DNA of 64,000 nt from an uncultured Actinomycetes bacterium (GCA_937863385.1 CALMBW010000010.1:1-64000), one strand, 5' to 3'. Shown: positions 32,539 through 46,028, numbered from the stretch's first letter. Notes: generated by a model from the letters alone, not told the origin. Program-made: numbers and translations.

Positions 32539-33519
32539 CTAACGGCTGGTCACGCTCCTTTCCTCGTCGTCATACGCCCCGCCGCCAAAGACCCTGCTCT
32601 TCAGAACATCGTCCGCGTGGATAGTGACGAGGTCATTCTTGGTGAGGTTCCGTCCTTTAGAACTCATCTCGTAGACCCTCAGCGCCTGGCGCATCCGAAC
32701 GCGATCCAGCGCGTTGCGCACACTCCGTCCGTTCGCGAATCGGGGCTGGGACTTGCGATGGCGGAGGTAATCTTCGAATGCCTTCTCTGCGTCTTCGGTG
32801 AATACGTAGTTCCGCTCTTCGGCCATCAGATGGGCTATCTCCATCAATTCTTCGATGCTGTAATCGGGGAAGTCGATGTGGTGTCCGATCCGAGAGGAGA
32901 GTCCGGGAACGTCATTGAAGAAGCGATCCATGTGACCCTTGTAACCGGCGAGGATCACGACGATGTCTTCCCGCCGGTTCTCCATCACCTGGAGCAACAT
33001 CTCGACGGTCTCCTGACCGTAGTCTCTCTCGTTGTCCACGCGATAGATGTGGTAGGCCTCGTCGATGAAGAGCACACCACCCATCGCCCTCTTGAGCACC
33101 TCATTGGTCTTGGGCGCGGTGTGCCCCACGTACTGACCGACGAGATCGTCCCGTGTGACGCTTACGAGGTGACCTTTTCGTACGTAGCCAAGACGGTGAA
33201 GGATCTCTCCCATCCGAAGGGCAACCGTCGTCTTGCCGGTCCCGGGATTCCCGGTGAAGCACATGTGCAGGGTCGGAGGACCGGCCTCCAACGCGAACGA
33301 GCGCCGCAGGCGATCGATCACGAGCAGCGCGGCGATCTCCCTTATCCGGTTCTTCACCCCTCTTAAAGCGACCAGTTCGCGATCGAGTTTCCCCAGGACT
33401 TCTTCGAGCCTCGGGTCTTCAAGGATCTCGGAGGGATCGGTGAAGCTGTCATCGTTCTGGTGCCCCTGCAGCATGCCGGTCCCGAGAGAGGGCATCTCCG
33501 CCGGTCGTGGCTCGGCCAT
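32539..33519 (-). CDS. cbbX: RuBisCO activase CbbX (AAA+)
   Basis: A 326-residue AAA+ ATPase that remodels inhibited red-type RuBisCO by pulling the large-subunit C-terminus. Walker [16 protein letters not shown], Walker [15 protein letters not shown], the pore-loop region YVGHTAPKT and the sensor region [20 protein letters not shown] are intact. It starts 2 bases after the cbbS stop. Its presence confirms that the RuBisCO is of the red type. Confidence 0.95.
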   Translation of the reverse strand: MAEPRPAEMPSLGTGMLQGHQNDDSFTDPSEILEDPRLEEVLGKLDRELVALRGVKNRIREIAALLVIDRLRRSFALEAGPPTLHMCFTGNPGTGKTTVALRMGEILHRLGYVRKGHLVSVTRDDLVGQYVGHTAPKTNEVLKRAMGGVLFIDEAYHIYRVDNERDYGQETVEMLLQVMENRREDIVVILAGYKGHMDRFFNDVPGLSSRIGHHIDFPDYSIEELMEIAHLMAEERNYVFTEDAEKAFEDYLRHRKSQPRFANGRSVRNALDRVRMRQALRVYEMSSKGRNLTKNDLVTIHADDVLKSRVFGGGAYDDEERSVTSR

Positions 33520-33521
33520 AT

Positions 33522-33944
33522 CTACCCTCCGTAGCGTGAACCGTGCGGCTTGCGGGCAGCGTAGGGACGTAACGTGTAGTTGATCCGGCGATCTGCGGTC
33601 TCTAGGCGATCGAGTGAGAAGCCTGGTTCGTCATCCGGTCGGTTCACGAGGAACTGCAGGGCAGTGGTCTGGCGTCCAAGGGTCGGATCGTAGAGGCTGA
33701 CCCGGACATAGTGGTTCGGGAAGGCCTCCCGGCACCGCCTGACCTCATGGAGGGCAGCGGCCGCGTCGACTATGTCGAACATCGGCATCCCCCACATCTC
33801 CCAGTAGACGTTTCGGGGGTGTGGGTCGTCGGTGAATTCGATGGACGGCGCCCACCCCTGAGCTATGCCATAGCTGAGTTGGTTTTCGATCTCCTCGTCC
33901 GTCAGATCGGGGAGATAAGAGAACGTTCCCTGTGTGATCCGCAT
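33522..33944 (-). CDS. cbbS: RuBisCO small subunit
   Basis: A 140-residue small subunit ([19 protein letters not shown] start, [11 protein letters not shown] and the C-terminal [17 protein letters not shown]). The long C-terminal extension beyond the core is the beta-hairpin found in red-type small subunits that replaces the large betaA-betaB loop of green-type enzymes. It lies 9 bases downstream of cbbL. Confidence 0.95.
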   Translation of the reverse strand: MRITQGTFSYLPDLTDEEIENQLSYGIAQGWAPSIEFTDDPHPRNVYWEMWGMPMFDIVDAAAALHEVRRCREAFPNHYVRVSLYDPTLGRQTTALQFLVNRPDDEPGFSLDRLETADRRINYTLRPYAARKPHGSRYGG

Positions 33945-33953
33945 GGGCTCCTC

Positions 33954-36428
<2,475 letters not shown>

Positions 36429-37037
36429 GCGCGATCGCTCACGCCCAACTTCCTAAAGATCGAACGAACGTGAGTCTTGACGGTGTCTTCCGATATCACC
36501 AGTTGCTCGGAAACCGCTTTGTTGTTTAACCCGTCGACCATCGCCGCCAAGACCTCGCTCTCCCGCTGAGTTATGCCGAACTCCGCCCCCGGCCAGAACC
36601 TTCCCGGGCGCGTCTGGGAGGCGCGCAGCGCGATCTTCCCTGTGAGGCCCGGATCGACGATCGTTTCACCATCGCGAACCTCGGTCAGGACCTTTGCGAT
36701 GTCGTCCGGGGTTGCTCGCTTCAACATGTAGCCCTTCGCTCCGGCTCGAAGCGCTTCGAAAACGTACTGTTCGTCTTCGTAAACCGTAAGGAACACGACG
36801 GCTACATCTGGGAACGTGTCTGTGATGATGCGACATGCTTCTAGTCCAGACTGACCCTGGAGCCTGACATCGAGCAGGACCGTGTCCGGCTGGTGCTTGC
36901 GGATCATCTCGATCGAGCTTTCCACGTTGTCCGCTTCGGCGACGATTTCGATGATCGAGTTCCGGAGCATGGCTTTGAGACCCTCTCGGACCATCCGATG
37001 ATCGTCGACGACAAGCACCCTTATCGGCTTCTGCCTC

Positions 37038-38258
37038 TCAGACGTCATCAGATTCCCTCACGTTGTCGATCGGAACGTGGACTTCAACGATCGTTCCTTC
37101 AGATGGACGAGATCGGACGTCGAGCCTGCCGCCGAGGAGATCGACGCGTTCGGCCATCCCGGAGAGTCCGAAGGAGGTCTGGGGGCGGGCAGAGCGATAC
37201 ACGTCTAGGTCGAAGCCTGAACCATCGTCCTGTATCTCCATGAAGATCCCGTCCGGGGACCGCCTGATCGCGACGGTTACGTTCTTTGCACAAGCGTGCT
37301 TGCGGGTGTTGTTGAGCGATTCCTGGGCGATCCGATAGAGGGCCGTCTCGAGATGACTCGGCATGCCCTCGTGGATGTCGGTGTCGATCGCGACCGACGC
37401 CTCTGCACCGAAGAGCCTGGACGCCAGCGCCTGAAGCGCGGGGACAAGGCCGAGATCGTCCAGCGTTGCCGGTCGAAGATCGTAGATCGCGGCACGCGCC
37501 TCATCGAGCGCTTCGTCTACGAGATCCTTCGCGGCGTCGAGTTCGGCACGGGCCGCCGCTGGATCTACGGGCATAGATCGCTCGCAGGCATTGAGCCGGT
37601 ACCAGATCGAGATCAGTTGCTGAGTAACGCCGTCGTGTATCTCTGTGGCCACCCGGCGCCGCTCGTCCTCTTGTGCCTGCACCGTGCGCGCCACGAAACC
37701 CTGAAGTTGTTGCTCTTTGACGGCAAGGCTTTCGAAGAGCTCTGCATGTTCGATCGCCGCCGAGACGAGTGAGCAAACGTGTTCGAGGAAAGAGATCTCG
37801 TCGCTAGTGAAGATCCTTTGTTGCTCCGTGTGGATGTTGACGACGCCGATCAGTCGTTCTGCGGGCGAGATGAGGGGCACAGAGACCAACGACGTATATC
37901 GATCACCCCCTAGCTCCGGGATGTACTTGTAGCGAGGGTCTGACCACTTGTCGCTCACGATGACGACAGATTCCCGGTGCTCGGCGACCCATCCGGCGAC
38001 GCCTTCACCGAGATGAAGCACTACTTCTCCTACGGCATCCCCGTAGGGCTCGCTTGCAGCTCTCAAGGTCAGCCTGTCCTCACCCTCTTTAAGCAGGTGA
38101 ACGAAGCATGCATCCGCACTGATGGCCTCCAATACCAGACCGATGGTCGCGTTCAGGACGTGTTCTAGGTCGGTTCCCGATGAAACGATCTCGATGATTC
38201 GCATGAGCATGCGTTTCTCGGCATCGGCGCGATCGAGCGCGGCAGCAGGCTCGGTCAT
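37038..38258 (-). CDS. GAF-domain sensor histidine kinase
   Basis: A 406-residue cytoplasmic kinase without membrane segments. A GAF domain (about residues 25-170) is followed by a HisKA_3 dimerisation domain with the phosphorylated His in VATEIHDGVTQQL, then a HATPase domain with the N-box ESLNNTRKHA and DDGSGFD / GLSGMAERV. This is the NarX/LiaS-like class that pairs with NarL-type regulators, here the overlapping downstream gene. The GAF domain could bind a small ligand, heme or an iron-sulfur cluster; no CxxC cluster motif is seen. Confidence 0.92.
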   Translation of the reverse strand: MTEPAAALDRADAEKRMLMRIIEIVSSGTDLEHVLNATIGLVLEAISADACFVHLLKEGEDRLTLRAASEPYGDAVGEVVLHLGEGVAGWVAEHRESVVIVSDKWSDPRYKYIPELGGDRYTSLVSVPLISPAERLIGVVNIHTEQQRIFTSDEISFLEHVCSLVSAAIEHAELFESLAVKEQQLQGFVARTVQAQEDERRRVATEIHDGVTQQLISIWYRLNACERSMPVDPAAARAELDAAKDLVDEALDEARAAIYDLRPATLDDLGLVPALQALASRLFGAEASVAIDTDIHEGMPSHLETALYRIAQESLNNTRKHACAKNVTVAIRRSPDGIFMEIQDDGSGFDLDVYRSARPQTSFGLSGMAERVDLLGGRLDVRSRPSEGTIVEVHVPIDNVRESDDV

Positions 38259-38357
38259 CCAGAACCACCTTGTGCCTGGTCTCGTGCAGATACACCGCGG
38301 TCTAGGGAGTTCAAGTTTCTAGTGTAGGTCGCGACATGCCGCCGGCGATACCTGGGA

Positions 38358-38789
38358 TCAGGGCGACAATCTTAGGAAAAGCTCCCCCTCTTCCTCCGCG
38401 GGGAACGACTGGGTGAGCTGTGTTACCAGGTCACGCATACTTACGATGCCCACGATCTCTCCATCCTTAAGGACCGGAAGGTGGCGGAATCCCTTGTCGA
38501 CCATCGCGCGCACGGCCTCTTCGGCCGGCACTTCTGGTTCGATCGTGATCGGATCCGACGTCATGCAGTCCGAAACGGGGGTGTTCCAAGGGACCAGTGA
38601 CCGGGCGAGGGCTCTCAGGAGATCACGCTCTGTGATGATCCCCATCAGTTCGCCTTTCTCCACGACCATGGCCGCTCCAACGTCGCGTTCGACCATGACT
38701 TGGGCGGCCTCGGCGAGACTGTGCGAAGGCAGCACGGCGAGGACATCCTTCGTCATCAAGCGTTCAACCGTATTGCTCACTTCGTTCAT
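38358..38789 (-). CDS. Twin CBS-domain protein
   Basis: A 143-residue protein made of two CBS domains (LMTKDVLAVLPSHSLAEAAQVM with GIITERDLLRAL; CMTSDPITIEPEVPAEEAV with GIVSMRDLV). CBS pairs bind adenosine nucleotides and regulate partners. The start at 38789 follows AGGTGGTGGG and lies 10 bases after the phosphoribulokinase stop. Energy-dependent control of PRK or another Calvin enzyme is suggested by this position; plant CBS proteins control thioredoxin and Calvin enzymes similarly, but that parallel is inference. Confidence 0.88.
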   Translation of the reverse strand: MNEVSNTVERLMTKDVLAVLPSHSLAEAAQVMVERDVGAAMVVEKGELMGIITERDLLRALARSLVPWNTPVSDCMTSDPITIEPEVPAEEAVRAMVDKGFRHLPVLKDGEIVGIVSMRDLVTQLTQSFPAEEEGELFLRLSP

Positions 38790-38799
38790 CCCACCACCT

Positions 38800-39801
38800 T
38801 CAGATGGTCGCCCACGCGCTGGCGAGCTGGCCGACGAGCAGTAGTTGGGCGAGCGCCAGCGATTCGGATCGACGAACCAGATCCCCATCCTGGAACAACC
38901 CGATCGCTTCACGATCCAGATGGTTGTCGTGGAGAGCAATGTTGTCCCACACGATCCGTTCAACGATGGCCGACAACTCGGGGGGGATCCCGCTCTCCAC
39001 TTCTAGGAAATCGACCGGCCGTCCATGGTCACGAGCGAGCGATAGGCGGATCGGTTGGTAGTGGTTGATCCGAGTCTTGTCGGCGATCTCCAGCAGATAG
39101 GGGTGAGGAAGCGTTGGACGCAGAACGAGCCTCACCGCCAACGATGCAGGGTCCACTTCGGTCGACGGCCCGGGGGGGTGGAACCGCACGACGACGTCCG
39201 CAGCTTCGCGCTGGGGCCTGATGAACGTGGCCGAGTCGGACTCACGACGTTCGAGGTCGGCGATGACTTGTGCCGGCTCATAGCCGCGCTTGGCACAGTC
39301 TCGAGCGATCTTCCATCGCCGTCTGAGATCTTCGGGTGGGTCGAGATATACCTTGATGTCGAAACAGTCGCGCATCCTTTTCGTGTGGTAAGCGAGCAAC
39401 CCTTCGACCACGACGATCTTCTTGGGTTCTACGAGTTCTGGAGCGATGAGCGAGCCGTTCCTATGGTCGTAGATCGGTTTGAGGATCGGCTCTCCCGCCG
39501 AAAGCAAGAGCAGGTGCTGCTCCATCGTGCCCATGTAGTTGCAGTCAGGATGAAGAGGTGTGATCGACATCCCCTTGCGTTGGTTCCTGTCGTAGCGGTG
39601 GTAGTCATCCGTGCAGATGGCCGTGACCCGGTCGGCGCCGAACACATTCACGATGCCATCTGTGAGTGTTGTCTTTCCCGCGGCGGAGTCCCCCACGATA
39701 CCCACCATGATCGGCCGAGAAGGGGTCGAAGGATAGATGGGGGGATCGTTCGAGACAGGGCTCGCGGTTGATGACATGCCGGGGCTCGCGGTTGATGACA
39801 T
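38800..39801 (-). CDS. prk: Phosphoribulokinase
   Basis: A 333-residue kinase making ribulose-1,5-bisphosphate from ribulose-5-phosphate, the committed Calvin-cycle step. It has the P-loop GDSAAGKTTLTDG, CTDDYHRYDRNQR, PIYDHRNGS and the acidic catalytic region KIVVVEGLLAYH. Its length and pattern fit the class II (cyanobacterial/plant-like) enzymes. The cysteine pair of redox-regulated plant PRKs is not visible at the P-loop. The first 16 residues are a duplication (MSSTASPG/MSSTASPV), giving two possible ATGs at 39801 and 39777; neither has a clear ribosome site. Confidence 0.92.
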   Translation of the reverse strand: MSSTASPGMSSTASPVSNDPPIYPSTPSRPIMVGIVGDSAAGKTTLTDGIVNVFGADRVTAICTDDYHRYDRNQRKGMSITPLHPDCNYMGTMEQHLLLLSAGEPILKPIYDHRNGSLIAPELVEPKKIVVVEGLLAYHTKRMRDCFDIKVYLDPPEDLRRRWKIARDCAKRGYEPAQVIADLERRESDSATFIRPQREAADVVVRFHPPGPSTEVDPASLAVRLVLRPTLPHPYLLEIADKTRINHYQPIRLSLARDHGRPVDFLEVESGIPPELSAIVERIVWDNIALHDNHLDREAIGLFQDGDLVRRSESLALAQLLLVGQLASAWATI

Positions 39802-39804
39802 GCC
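39758..39804. repeat. 24-bp tandem duplication over the prk start codon
   Basis: Two identical 23-base copies, 39758-39780 and 39782-39804, with a 24-base period. Each copy contains an ATG of the prk frame, so the duplication adds eight codons and a second start. Looks like recent slippage. Confidence 0.85.
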
Positions 39805-40084
39805 AACACACTAGTGACGGACACGATCCCGGGCATCCTCCGATGGGAGCGAAAGCAGCGGATGCTGATGCTGACCCCAGAGGATTAGGCATGTACCTCC
39901 ATCGGGTGATGCGGGGTTACGGCGGAACCCAAGCCGAAAAGTCAGACTGCTGGGGAATGGATGAGTGAACGCCGTCCGCCTAGCCTTTTCGGGGTCCAGG
40001 CAGTCAGGGATCCGGGGAACAGGGGAACAGCTGTGTCCCGGAACCGGATGTGAGCGGGGCCGCGTTCTTACAAGAGGAGCTCGC

Positions 40085-42196
40085 ATGGCCGGGCGGAGAG
40101 GAAGGGATGTGACTCGAATCTCCACAGCGAGAAGTTCCAGGCCGGATGGATCTGCCGTTCAGGTTGAGCCGGACGGGGACATCGAGCTTCTCTGCATCAA
40201 CACGATCCGTACGCTGAGCATGGATGCAGTGGAGAACGCCGCGTCTGGACATCCCGGGGCCCCGATGGGGATGGCTCCCATGGCCTACCTCTTGTGGACG
40301 GAGTTCCTGCGACACGATCCGGCCGACCCAGATTGGGTCGATCGCGACCGCTTCATCCTTTCGGCAGGGCACGCATCGATGCTGCTCTACTCGCTTCTTC
40401 ACCTAAGCGGGTACGGCCTGGAACTCGATGAGCTGAAGGCGTTCCGTCGATGGGGATCTCGCACCCCGGGGCATCCGGAGTTCGGGGTGACGCCCGGAGT
40501 GGAAGTCACGACGGGGCCCCTGGGACAGGGGTTCGCTACAGGCGTTGGGATGGCGATGGCCGAACGTCTTCTGGCAGATCGGTTCAATCGTCCGGGGCTC
40601 GAGATCGTGGATCACTGTGTTTACGGGATCGTTTCCGACGGGGATCTGATGGAGGGCATCTCATCGGAGGCTGCGTCGCTTGCCGGCCATCTCATGCTCA
40701 GCAAGATCGTCTACCTGTACGACTCCAATGGGATAACGATCGACGGTACGACAGATCTTGCCTTCACCGAGGATGTTGAGAAGCGTTTCAGGGCGTACGG
40801 CTGGCACGTGCAGGTCGTCGAGGACGGCAATGATCTCCCCGGCATTCGTCTTGCCCTCGAGGAGGCGATCGAGGATGACAGACCCTCGCTGATCACCGTC
40901 CGTACCGAGATCGGGTTCGGAGCTCCAACCAAGGGAGGCAAGCCAGAGGCTCATGGGGCGCCGCTGGGACGGGCCGAAGTTCAAGCAGCCAAGTCCGGAT
41001 TCGGTTGGCCAGACTCTCCTGACTTCCTGGTTCCAGCCGCGGTGCGCACGCACATCGAGGCTTCGGTCACGAGGAGACGGAAAGCCCGCTCCGGGTGGCT
41101 GGAGCGTTTCGCCCGCTATACAGAGGCCCACCCTCTAGACGCGGCCGAGTTCCAGCGGTCCGTTGCCGGCGACCTTCCTCCGGGTTGGGATCTCGGTCTT
41201 CCCGTTTTCGGTACCGAAGATGGTCCTCTTGCAACGCGTAAAGCTTCCGGCATCGCTCTCAACGCCATCGCTCAGAGCGTTCCGGAGCTCGTGGGGGGAT
41301 CGGCGGACCTTGCCGGCTCGAACAACAGCGCTATCGACGGTGCCCCTTACCTCGAGCCCCTTACGAGCGGCAGGAACATCCACTTCGGCGTTAGGGAACA
41401 CGCGATGGGGGCCACATTGAATGGTCTCGCCTTGCACCGCGGCCTCCGGCCCTACGGCGCGACTTTCCTTATCTTTTCCGACTACCTGCGTCCGGCACTC
41501 CGACTTGCCGCACTGATGGGAGTGCCGAGCATCTTCGTCTTCACGCACGATTCGATCGGATTAGGGGAAGACGGACCGACCCATCAGCCGGTGGAACATC
41601 TGGCCAGTCTGCGCGCGATGCCGAACCTGGTTGTGCTTCGGCCGGGAGATGCCAATGAAACCGTTCAGGCCTGGCGAGTGGCGATGACCCACCGATCTGG
41701 ACCGGTCGCCCTATGTCTTTCCCGGCAGGATCTGCCGGTCATGAGGCGAACCGCACGATCTCGAGCACCCGTGGAGCGGGGCGCTTACGTCCTTTATGAC
41801 CCTCCGGAGGGGCATCCCGAACTGATCCTGATCGGCACCGGGTCGGAGATCCACGTCTGTCTCGAAGCCGCCCGGCTCCTGGAGTCGGTGGGGATCTCTC
41901 CCCGCGTCGTGAGCATGCCGTCTTGGGAGTTGTTCGAGCGACAGCAGGAGAGCTACCGCTGCGCCGTCTTGCCACCGGAGGTTCAGGTGCGCTTAGCGGT
42001 CGAAGCCGGTTCCCCTATGGGGTGGTGTCGGTGGGTCGGTCCAGCGGGAGGCATCGTGGGGCTCGACCGATTCGGAGCATCAGCCCCTGCTGAAACCTTG
42101 TTCCAGCGATTCGGATTCAGCCCCGAGGCAGTTGCTGCTCGTGCTCTGGAGCTACTCGAGCGCGCGGAGGAACCCGATGAGAATGAGGCCACATGA
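40085..42196 (+). CDS. tkt: Transketolase
   Basis: A 703-residue thiamine-diphosphate enzyme moving two-carbon units in the Calvin and pentose-phosphate pathways. Landmarks: [13 protein letters not shown] near residue 60, [14 protein letters not shown], the ThDP-binding [19 protein letters not shown]-type segment (SDGDLMEGI), [16 protein letters not shown] and [20 protein letters not shown]. The ATG at 40085 follows AGAGGAG. The N-terminus is about 35 residues longer than the core. It overlaps gap downstream by 4 bases and is divergent from prk. Confidence 0.95.
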   Translation: MAGRRGRDVTRISTARSSRPDGSAVQVEPDGDIELLCINTIRTLSMDAVENAASGHPGAPMGMAPMAYLLWTEFLRHDPADPDWVDRDRFILSAGHASMLLYSLLHLSGYGLELDELKAFRRWGSRTPGHPEFGVTPGVEVTTGPLGQGFATGVGMAMAERLLADRFNRPGLEIVDHCVYGIVSDGDLMEGISSEAASLAGHLMLSKIVYLYDSNGITIDGTTDLAFTEDVEKRFRAYGWHVQVVEDGNDLPGIRLALEEAIEDDRPSLITVRTEIGFGAPTKGGKPEAHGAPLGRAEVQAAKSGFGWPDSPDFLVPAAVRTHIEASVTRRRKARSGWLERFARYTEAHPLDAAEFQRSVAGDLPPGWDLGLPVFGTEDGPLATRKASGIALNAIAQSVPELVGGSADLAGSNNSAIDGAPYLEPLTSGRNIHFGVREHAMGATLNGLALHRGLRPYGATFLIFSDYLRPALRLAALMGVPSIFVFTHDSIGLGEDGPTHQPVEHLASLRAMPNLVVLRPGDANETVQAWRVAMTHRSGPVALCLSRQDLPVMRRTARSRAPVERGAYVLYDPPEGHPELILIGTGSEIHVCLEAARLLESVGISPRVVSMPSWELFERQQESYRCAVLPPEVQVRLAVEAGSPMGWCRWVGPAGGIVGLDRFGASAPAETLFQRFGFSPEAVAARALELLERAEEPDENEAT

Positions 42197-43266
42197 CAAC
42201 GCGGGTTGCGATCAATGGATTCGGCCGTATCGGTCGTCAGGCCTTACGCAATATCGCATCGCGGGACGGTGATATCGAGGTTGTGGTGGTGAATTCCGCC
42301 GGCGCCACACCGATGCTTTCGGCTCACCTCTTCAAGTATGACTCGGTCCTTGGACGCTATCCCGGGATCGTGGAGTCGGACGAGGACCATCTGATCGTGG
42401 ACGGGAAGCCGATCACAGTCACTTCTCAGGCCGATCCTCTGATGTGTCCGTGGCATGCTTTCGATGTTGACATCGTCATCGAGGCTACCGGTCGGTTCAC
42501 CTCGCGAGAAACGGCAGCTCATCACCTTCGCGCCGGTGCTTCGAAGGTGATCGTTACCGCTCCGATGCGCAACGATGATGCAACGATCGTCTTTGGGGTC
42601 AATGAAGACGTTTATGACCCCGACTGTCATCACGTGATCTCGGCCGCGTCGTGTACGACGAACTGTCTGGCCCCCGTGCTCTCCATACTTCACGAGAACT
42701 TTGGTGTGGCGGGTGGCCTCGTTACCACTATCCATTCATTCACCAGAGACCAGGAACTTCTGGATGGCGCCAACCCGGACTTGAGGCGGGCACGGGCCGC
42801 GACGCTGAACATGTGTCCGACCAAGACGGGAGCAGCGAAGGCGATCGACCGGGTATTGCCGGCACTGTCCGGAAAGCTCGTTGGACTTGCAGTGCGGGTC
42901 CCTCTGCCGGACGTCTCACTCGTCGACCTCAACGTGACTTTGGAGACACCGGTTTCGGTCGAGCAGGTCAATGAAGAGTTTCGTTCGCAAGCGCTGGGCC
43001 CGATGGGTGTGGTCCTCGACGCCACCGACGAACCGCTGGTCTCGAGTGATTTCCAGGGGAACGAACACTCCGCAATCGTGGATCTGCAGTCGACCAGGCG
43101 GGCAGACGGGGGGTTACTGAAGGTTCTCGCCTGGTACGACAATGAGGCCGGCTATGCGGCCCGTGTCGTCGATCTCGTCGACCTCGTTGGTGGAACGTTG
43201 AAGGGGAAGAAGGATGGGGCCGCAACCGGTCTCGGTGGGCGGGTTCAGGCGACTGTTCCCGTATGA
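42193..43266 (+). CDS. gap: Glyceraldehyde-3-phosphate dehydrogenase
   Basis: A 357-residue GAPDH: Rossmann motif [14 protein letters not shown], the catalytic Cys in [23 protein letters not shown] and the C-terminal [20 protein letters not shown] overlap with tkt. The Asp that would follow strand 2 in NAD-only enzymes is replaced (VVVNSAG), which together with the Calvin context hints at NADPH use as in GapB; this needs a test. The C-terminus has a 20-residue Gly/Lys-rich extension. Confidence 0.93.
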   Translation: MTTRVAINGFGRIGRQALRNIASRDGDIEVVVVNSAGATPMLSAHLFKYDSVLGRYPGIVESDEDHLIVDGKPITVTSQADPLMCPWHAFDVDIVIEATGRFTSRETAAHHLRAGASKVIVTAPMRNDDATIVFGVNEDVYDPDCHHVISAASCTTNCLAPVLSILHENFGVAGGLVTTIHSFTRDQELLDGANPDLRRARAATLNMCPTKTGAAKAIDRVLPALSGKLVGLAVRVPLPDVSLVDLNVTLETPVSVEQVNEEFRSQALGPMGVVLDATDEPLVSSDFQGNEHSAIVDLQSTRRADGGLLKVLAWYDNEAGYAARVVDLVDLVGGTLKGKKDGAATGLGGRVQATVPV

Positions 43267-43410
43267 CACCGGCCTGCTAGGGGTCCCTCCGCATCCTCAT
43301 CATCGTGCAGAGGTCTTCTTCCCCGGCGACGACCCTCGGGGATCGAACAGATAGCGGCGGAAGAGATCTCGGATCGAGAGGATCCTTTCGCTCATGCCTT
43401 GCTCGGGGAT

Positions 43411-43451
43411 GTCACTACCCGGGACGAGAGCGTCTCGTCCCGGGTAGTGAC
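43411..43451. terminator. Perfect 19-bp hairpin between convergent operons
   Basis: Arms 43411-43429 and 43433-43451 pair perfectly (core ACCCGGGACGAGA) around a 3-base loop. It lies between the ends of gap and the convergent secreted-protein gene. The 198-base gap otherwise holds no gene that I can support. Confidence 0.82.
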
Positions 43452-43464
43452 GCTTACGAAGCGG

Positions 43465-44043
43465 CTACGAAGCTGGGGGCGTTCCCTGTCCGACGACTAC
43501 GAATTCCCCTTCGGTCCCAGTACAGGTGAATACGAGGCGGGCGGGAGTGACGCTCAGGCCGAAAGCTGAGATGACACTCACGACCGGGTTGTCCGCGGTG
43601 GCTCGGAAGCGCAGCAGCTCGTTAGGACCAAACACGTCCGGCATAGTCATGGAAACCGTGGCGTCGGTACCCGTCAGGTAGAGTCCCGTGATCCTGACAT
43701 CCGGACCCGGAGCGATCTCGGCCACGCGAGTAACACCCTCTTGGTCCACGTCATCGCAGTCGCCGAAACCGAGGACCCCACCGCCGCCGGCGAAGTTCCG
43801 GACACCCAACGTGCCCTCCGCACCGGGAGCAAGGTTCAGCCCCATCTGGCCGATGTCCTCTGCCTGGACGCTGTCACCATCGGAATCCTGGATCTTGGCC
43901 GTTGTCGTCCCCCCCGCCAGCTTGACCTTCCGGATAGCAGCCTCAACCGCGGGGGCGGAGAGGATGAAGACTGCGGCCGCCAGGACGAGGGCGACGACCA
44001 TGGTTTGCCGCTTCTCCTGCCGTGAAATCTCGAATAAGTCCAT
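43465..44043 (-). CDS. Secreted or membrane-anchored protein of unknown function
   Basis: A 192-residue protein starting at 44043 after GGAGGTTCG. A short cytoplasmic start (MDLFEISRQEKRQ) precedes a hydrophobic segment (about 15-35), like a signal anchor ending in AVEAA. The exported part is Gly-rich and beta-like, with cysteines in FGDCDDVDQ and FTCTGTEG. No family recognised. It lies 104 bases downstream of the LPxTG protein gene and may share its promoter. Confidence 0.75.
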   Translation of the reverse strand: MDLFEISRQEKRQTMVVALVLAAAVFILSAPAVEAAIRKVKLAGGTTTAKIQDSDGDSVQAEDIGQMGLNLAPGAEGTLGVRNFAGGGGVLGFGDCDDVDQEGVTRVAEIAPGPDVRITGLYLTGTDATVSMTMPDVFGPNELLRFRATADNPVVSVISAFGLSVTPARLVFTCTGTEGEFVVVGQGTPPAS

Positions 44044-44147
44044 CGAACCTCCTCTTTTGTTGCCCGCGCCTTTCAAACGCCGTCGGTCGACCCAGGTGGG
44101 CTTCGACCGGGAGCATCCGGAGGGTCGCTTCTGTCAGCAGTCATCGC

Positions 44148-46028
44148 TCAAGGCCGTTCTTTGTGCTTCACAGAGTTGCGACGACGCAGAACCATCTCGA
44201 GCATGAATCCCAAGCTTCCGAGACCCACGAGGATCGTGGGGAGGGGGCCACCGAATGGCGAGCCTGTGTTGGGGAGGCTTTGTCCTCCGGCGGTTGCTGG
44301 ATCGGAGCCGGCTCCGCTCGCAGTGCTGCTGTTGGTGGTGCTGCGAGCGGGGGGATCGCCCTTTTCGAAGGTTCCCTCGAGGTGCCAGGTCCCGGTGAAA
44401 TTGTTGAAGGGGCCGCCCTGGATAGTGCTCGTCCATTCGAGTACGTAGCGCCCGGTTGCCTTGTCATAGGTTCCGGTCGGGCCGGATGTGCTTCCAGGTT
44501 TCGAGCCATCGGGCTTCGGGGACCCCTGATTGAAATGCTCGTTGTTCCATGCGGTGGAGTAGGCGCTGGTGTCTCCGCTGAGGTTCCCTTGGGCATCCAC
44601 CCTGATCTCTGGTACGGGCACGGAGCGGCCGGCCTGCGGGTCGGTTGCGTTGGTGGATGAAGCGAAATCTACGCCGAACCACTTCTGTGGCTTGACGATT
44701 TGGCCGGCCGTTCCGTTTCCGTTGGAATCCCACGCCGGGCTCGGATTCGGTTGATATACCGAAGTCGAGAAACCGCCGTCGCTGCCGGGTGATACGGGAG
44801 TGGCTGTCTTGTCGCTGCAGGCTGAATCGCCGTTCTCGACGTACGGACCCGACGACGGGTTACCTCCCGGTTGCGTCATCTGGAAGTATGAACCCCCCGA
44901 GATGCCCCCACCTGACTCGCAACTCCCCGCATCTATTCGGAACAGGCCGTAGAGCGGCTCCGAAGCAGCCGCCTTCTTGAGCTTCTTGGTCTTTGTCGTC
45001 GCAACGGGATCGCGGTATCGAGACGCGGTCCCGACACCGAACATGCTCCAGGCACTCTTCGCCGCGTCGTGATCGGTGGTGATGGCAACCTTGGCGCGCG
45101 CTCGGTACTTGCCCTTCGGTAGCGCTGCGTGCCGATAGGCGAACGCCCCGGTGTCGTCGGACGTTGTCGTCTTGGTGTCGTACTTCTTCCACTTCCCAGA
45201 CCTGCGCCTCTGAGTGTCGATCGTGATGGTCTCGGGTGCGGAAACGGGCGCGACCGAGCCGTTCATTGCGACCGTCTGCCCAACGGCTATAGGTGTCCCG
45301 GGCGTCTCGAAGCTGATCTCTGCCCGGGGAAGAAAAACCCCTTCGAGGTGCCAGAGACCGGTGAACCCATCGAAGGGCCCCCCCTCGATAGTGCTCCTCC
45401 ATTCGAGCACGTAGGCGCCGGTTTCGGGGTCGAACGAGCCGGCTGGGCCGCTCGTCAAGCCGGGTGCCTCACCGTCCGGCTTGGGGGCCCCCTGGTTGAA
45501 ATGTTGAAGGTTCCACGCGGCCGAGGCAGCGGCCAGGTCGCCACTCAGACCCCCGGCCCCGTCGTGGGTGACTACCGGCACCCCGACTTCGATGCCGGTC
45601 TGAGGATCCAACCTGTTGGTGGAAAGAGCGAAGTCGACCCCGAAGAATTCGACGGGTGAAACGATCTTGGATGCGCGACCGTTGCCCGCCGAGTCAAAGG
45701 CCGGCCGGGGATCGGCTTGGAATCGAGTCGTTGAAAGTCCACCAGCAGATCCTGGTTCCATCAATGAGAACGTCTTGTCGTCACAGCTTGAGTCGCCGTT
45801 GGCCACATATGGGCCTTCATCCGGGGTTCCTCCCGGTTGGATCATCCTGAAGTAGGACCCCGTTGTTTCTCCGTTCGCACAGGCTCCCTCGTTCACGGCG
45901 AAGAGGCCGAGCAGGTTTTCCGCAGCTACCAGTGGGGTAGCTGCGCTTGATGAGATCCCATTGGTAAGCAGTCCCGCCACCAAAAAAGTGCTCCATACCA
46001 CTGCCCGCGATCTCGAGCCCGTTCTCAC
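44148..46028 (-). CDS. LPxTG cell-wall protein with two repeated modules
   Basis: A 626-residue exported protein with a signal peptide (about residues 1-30) and a complete wall-sorting signal: LPNTG at 585-589, a hydrophobic helix (599-614) and an RRRN tail. Two homologous ~197-residue modules (about 37-233 and 356-553) share SYF.M.QPGG, GPYV.NGDS.C.DK, FGVDFA.STN, EHFNQG-type and GGPF..FTG.WHLEG motifs; a beta-sandwich-like linker (about 236-333) separates them. The modules' function is unknown. GTG start overlaps the sortase stop by 4 bases, so it is probably that enzyme's dedicated substrate. Confidence 0.9.
   Translation of the reverse strand: MRTGSRSRAVVWSTFLVAGLLTNGISSSAATPLVAAENLLGLFAVNEGACANGETTGSYFRMIQPGGTPDEGPYVANGDSSCDDKTFSLMEPGSAGGLSTTRFQADPRPAFDSAGNGRASKIVSPVEFFGVDFALSTNRLDPQTGIEVGVPVVTHDGAGGLSGDLAAASAAWNLQHFNQGAPKPDGEAPGLTSGPAGSFDPETGAYVLEWRSTIEGGPFDGFTGLWHLEGVFLPRAEISFETPGTPIAVGQTVAMNGSVAPVSAPETITIDTQRRRSGKWKKYDTKTTTSDDTGAFAYRHAALPKGKYRARAKVAITTDHDAAKSAWSMFGVGTASRYRDPVATTKTKKLKKAAASEPLYGLFRIDAGSCESGGGISGGSYFQMTQPGGNPSSGPYVENGDSACSDKTATPVSPGSDGGFSTSVYQPNPSPAWDSNGNGTAGQIVKPQKWFGVDFASSTNATDPQAGRSVPVPEIRVDAQGNLSGDTSAYSTAWNNEHFNQGSPKPDGSKPGSTSGPTGTYDKATGRYVLEWTSTIQGGPFNNFTGTWHLEGTFEKGDPPARSTTNSSTASGAGSDPATAGGQSLPNTGSPFGGPLPTILVGLGSLGFMLEMVLRRRNSVKHKERP

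Noticed and set aside
43305-43529. 74-codon frame after gap
   Set aside because: It runs through the perfect hairpin terminator and lacks a ribosome site.
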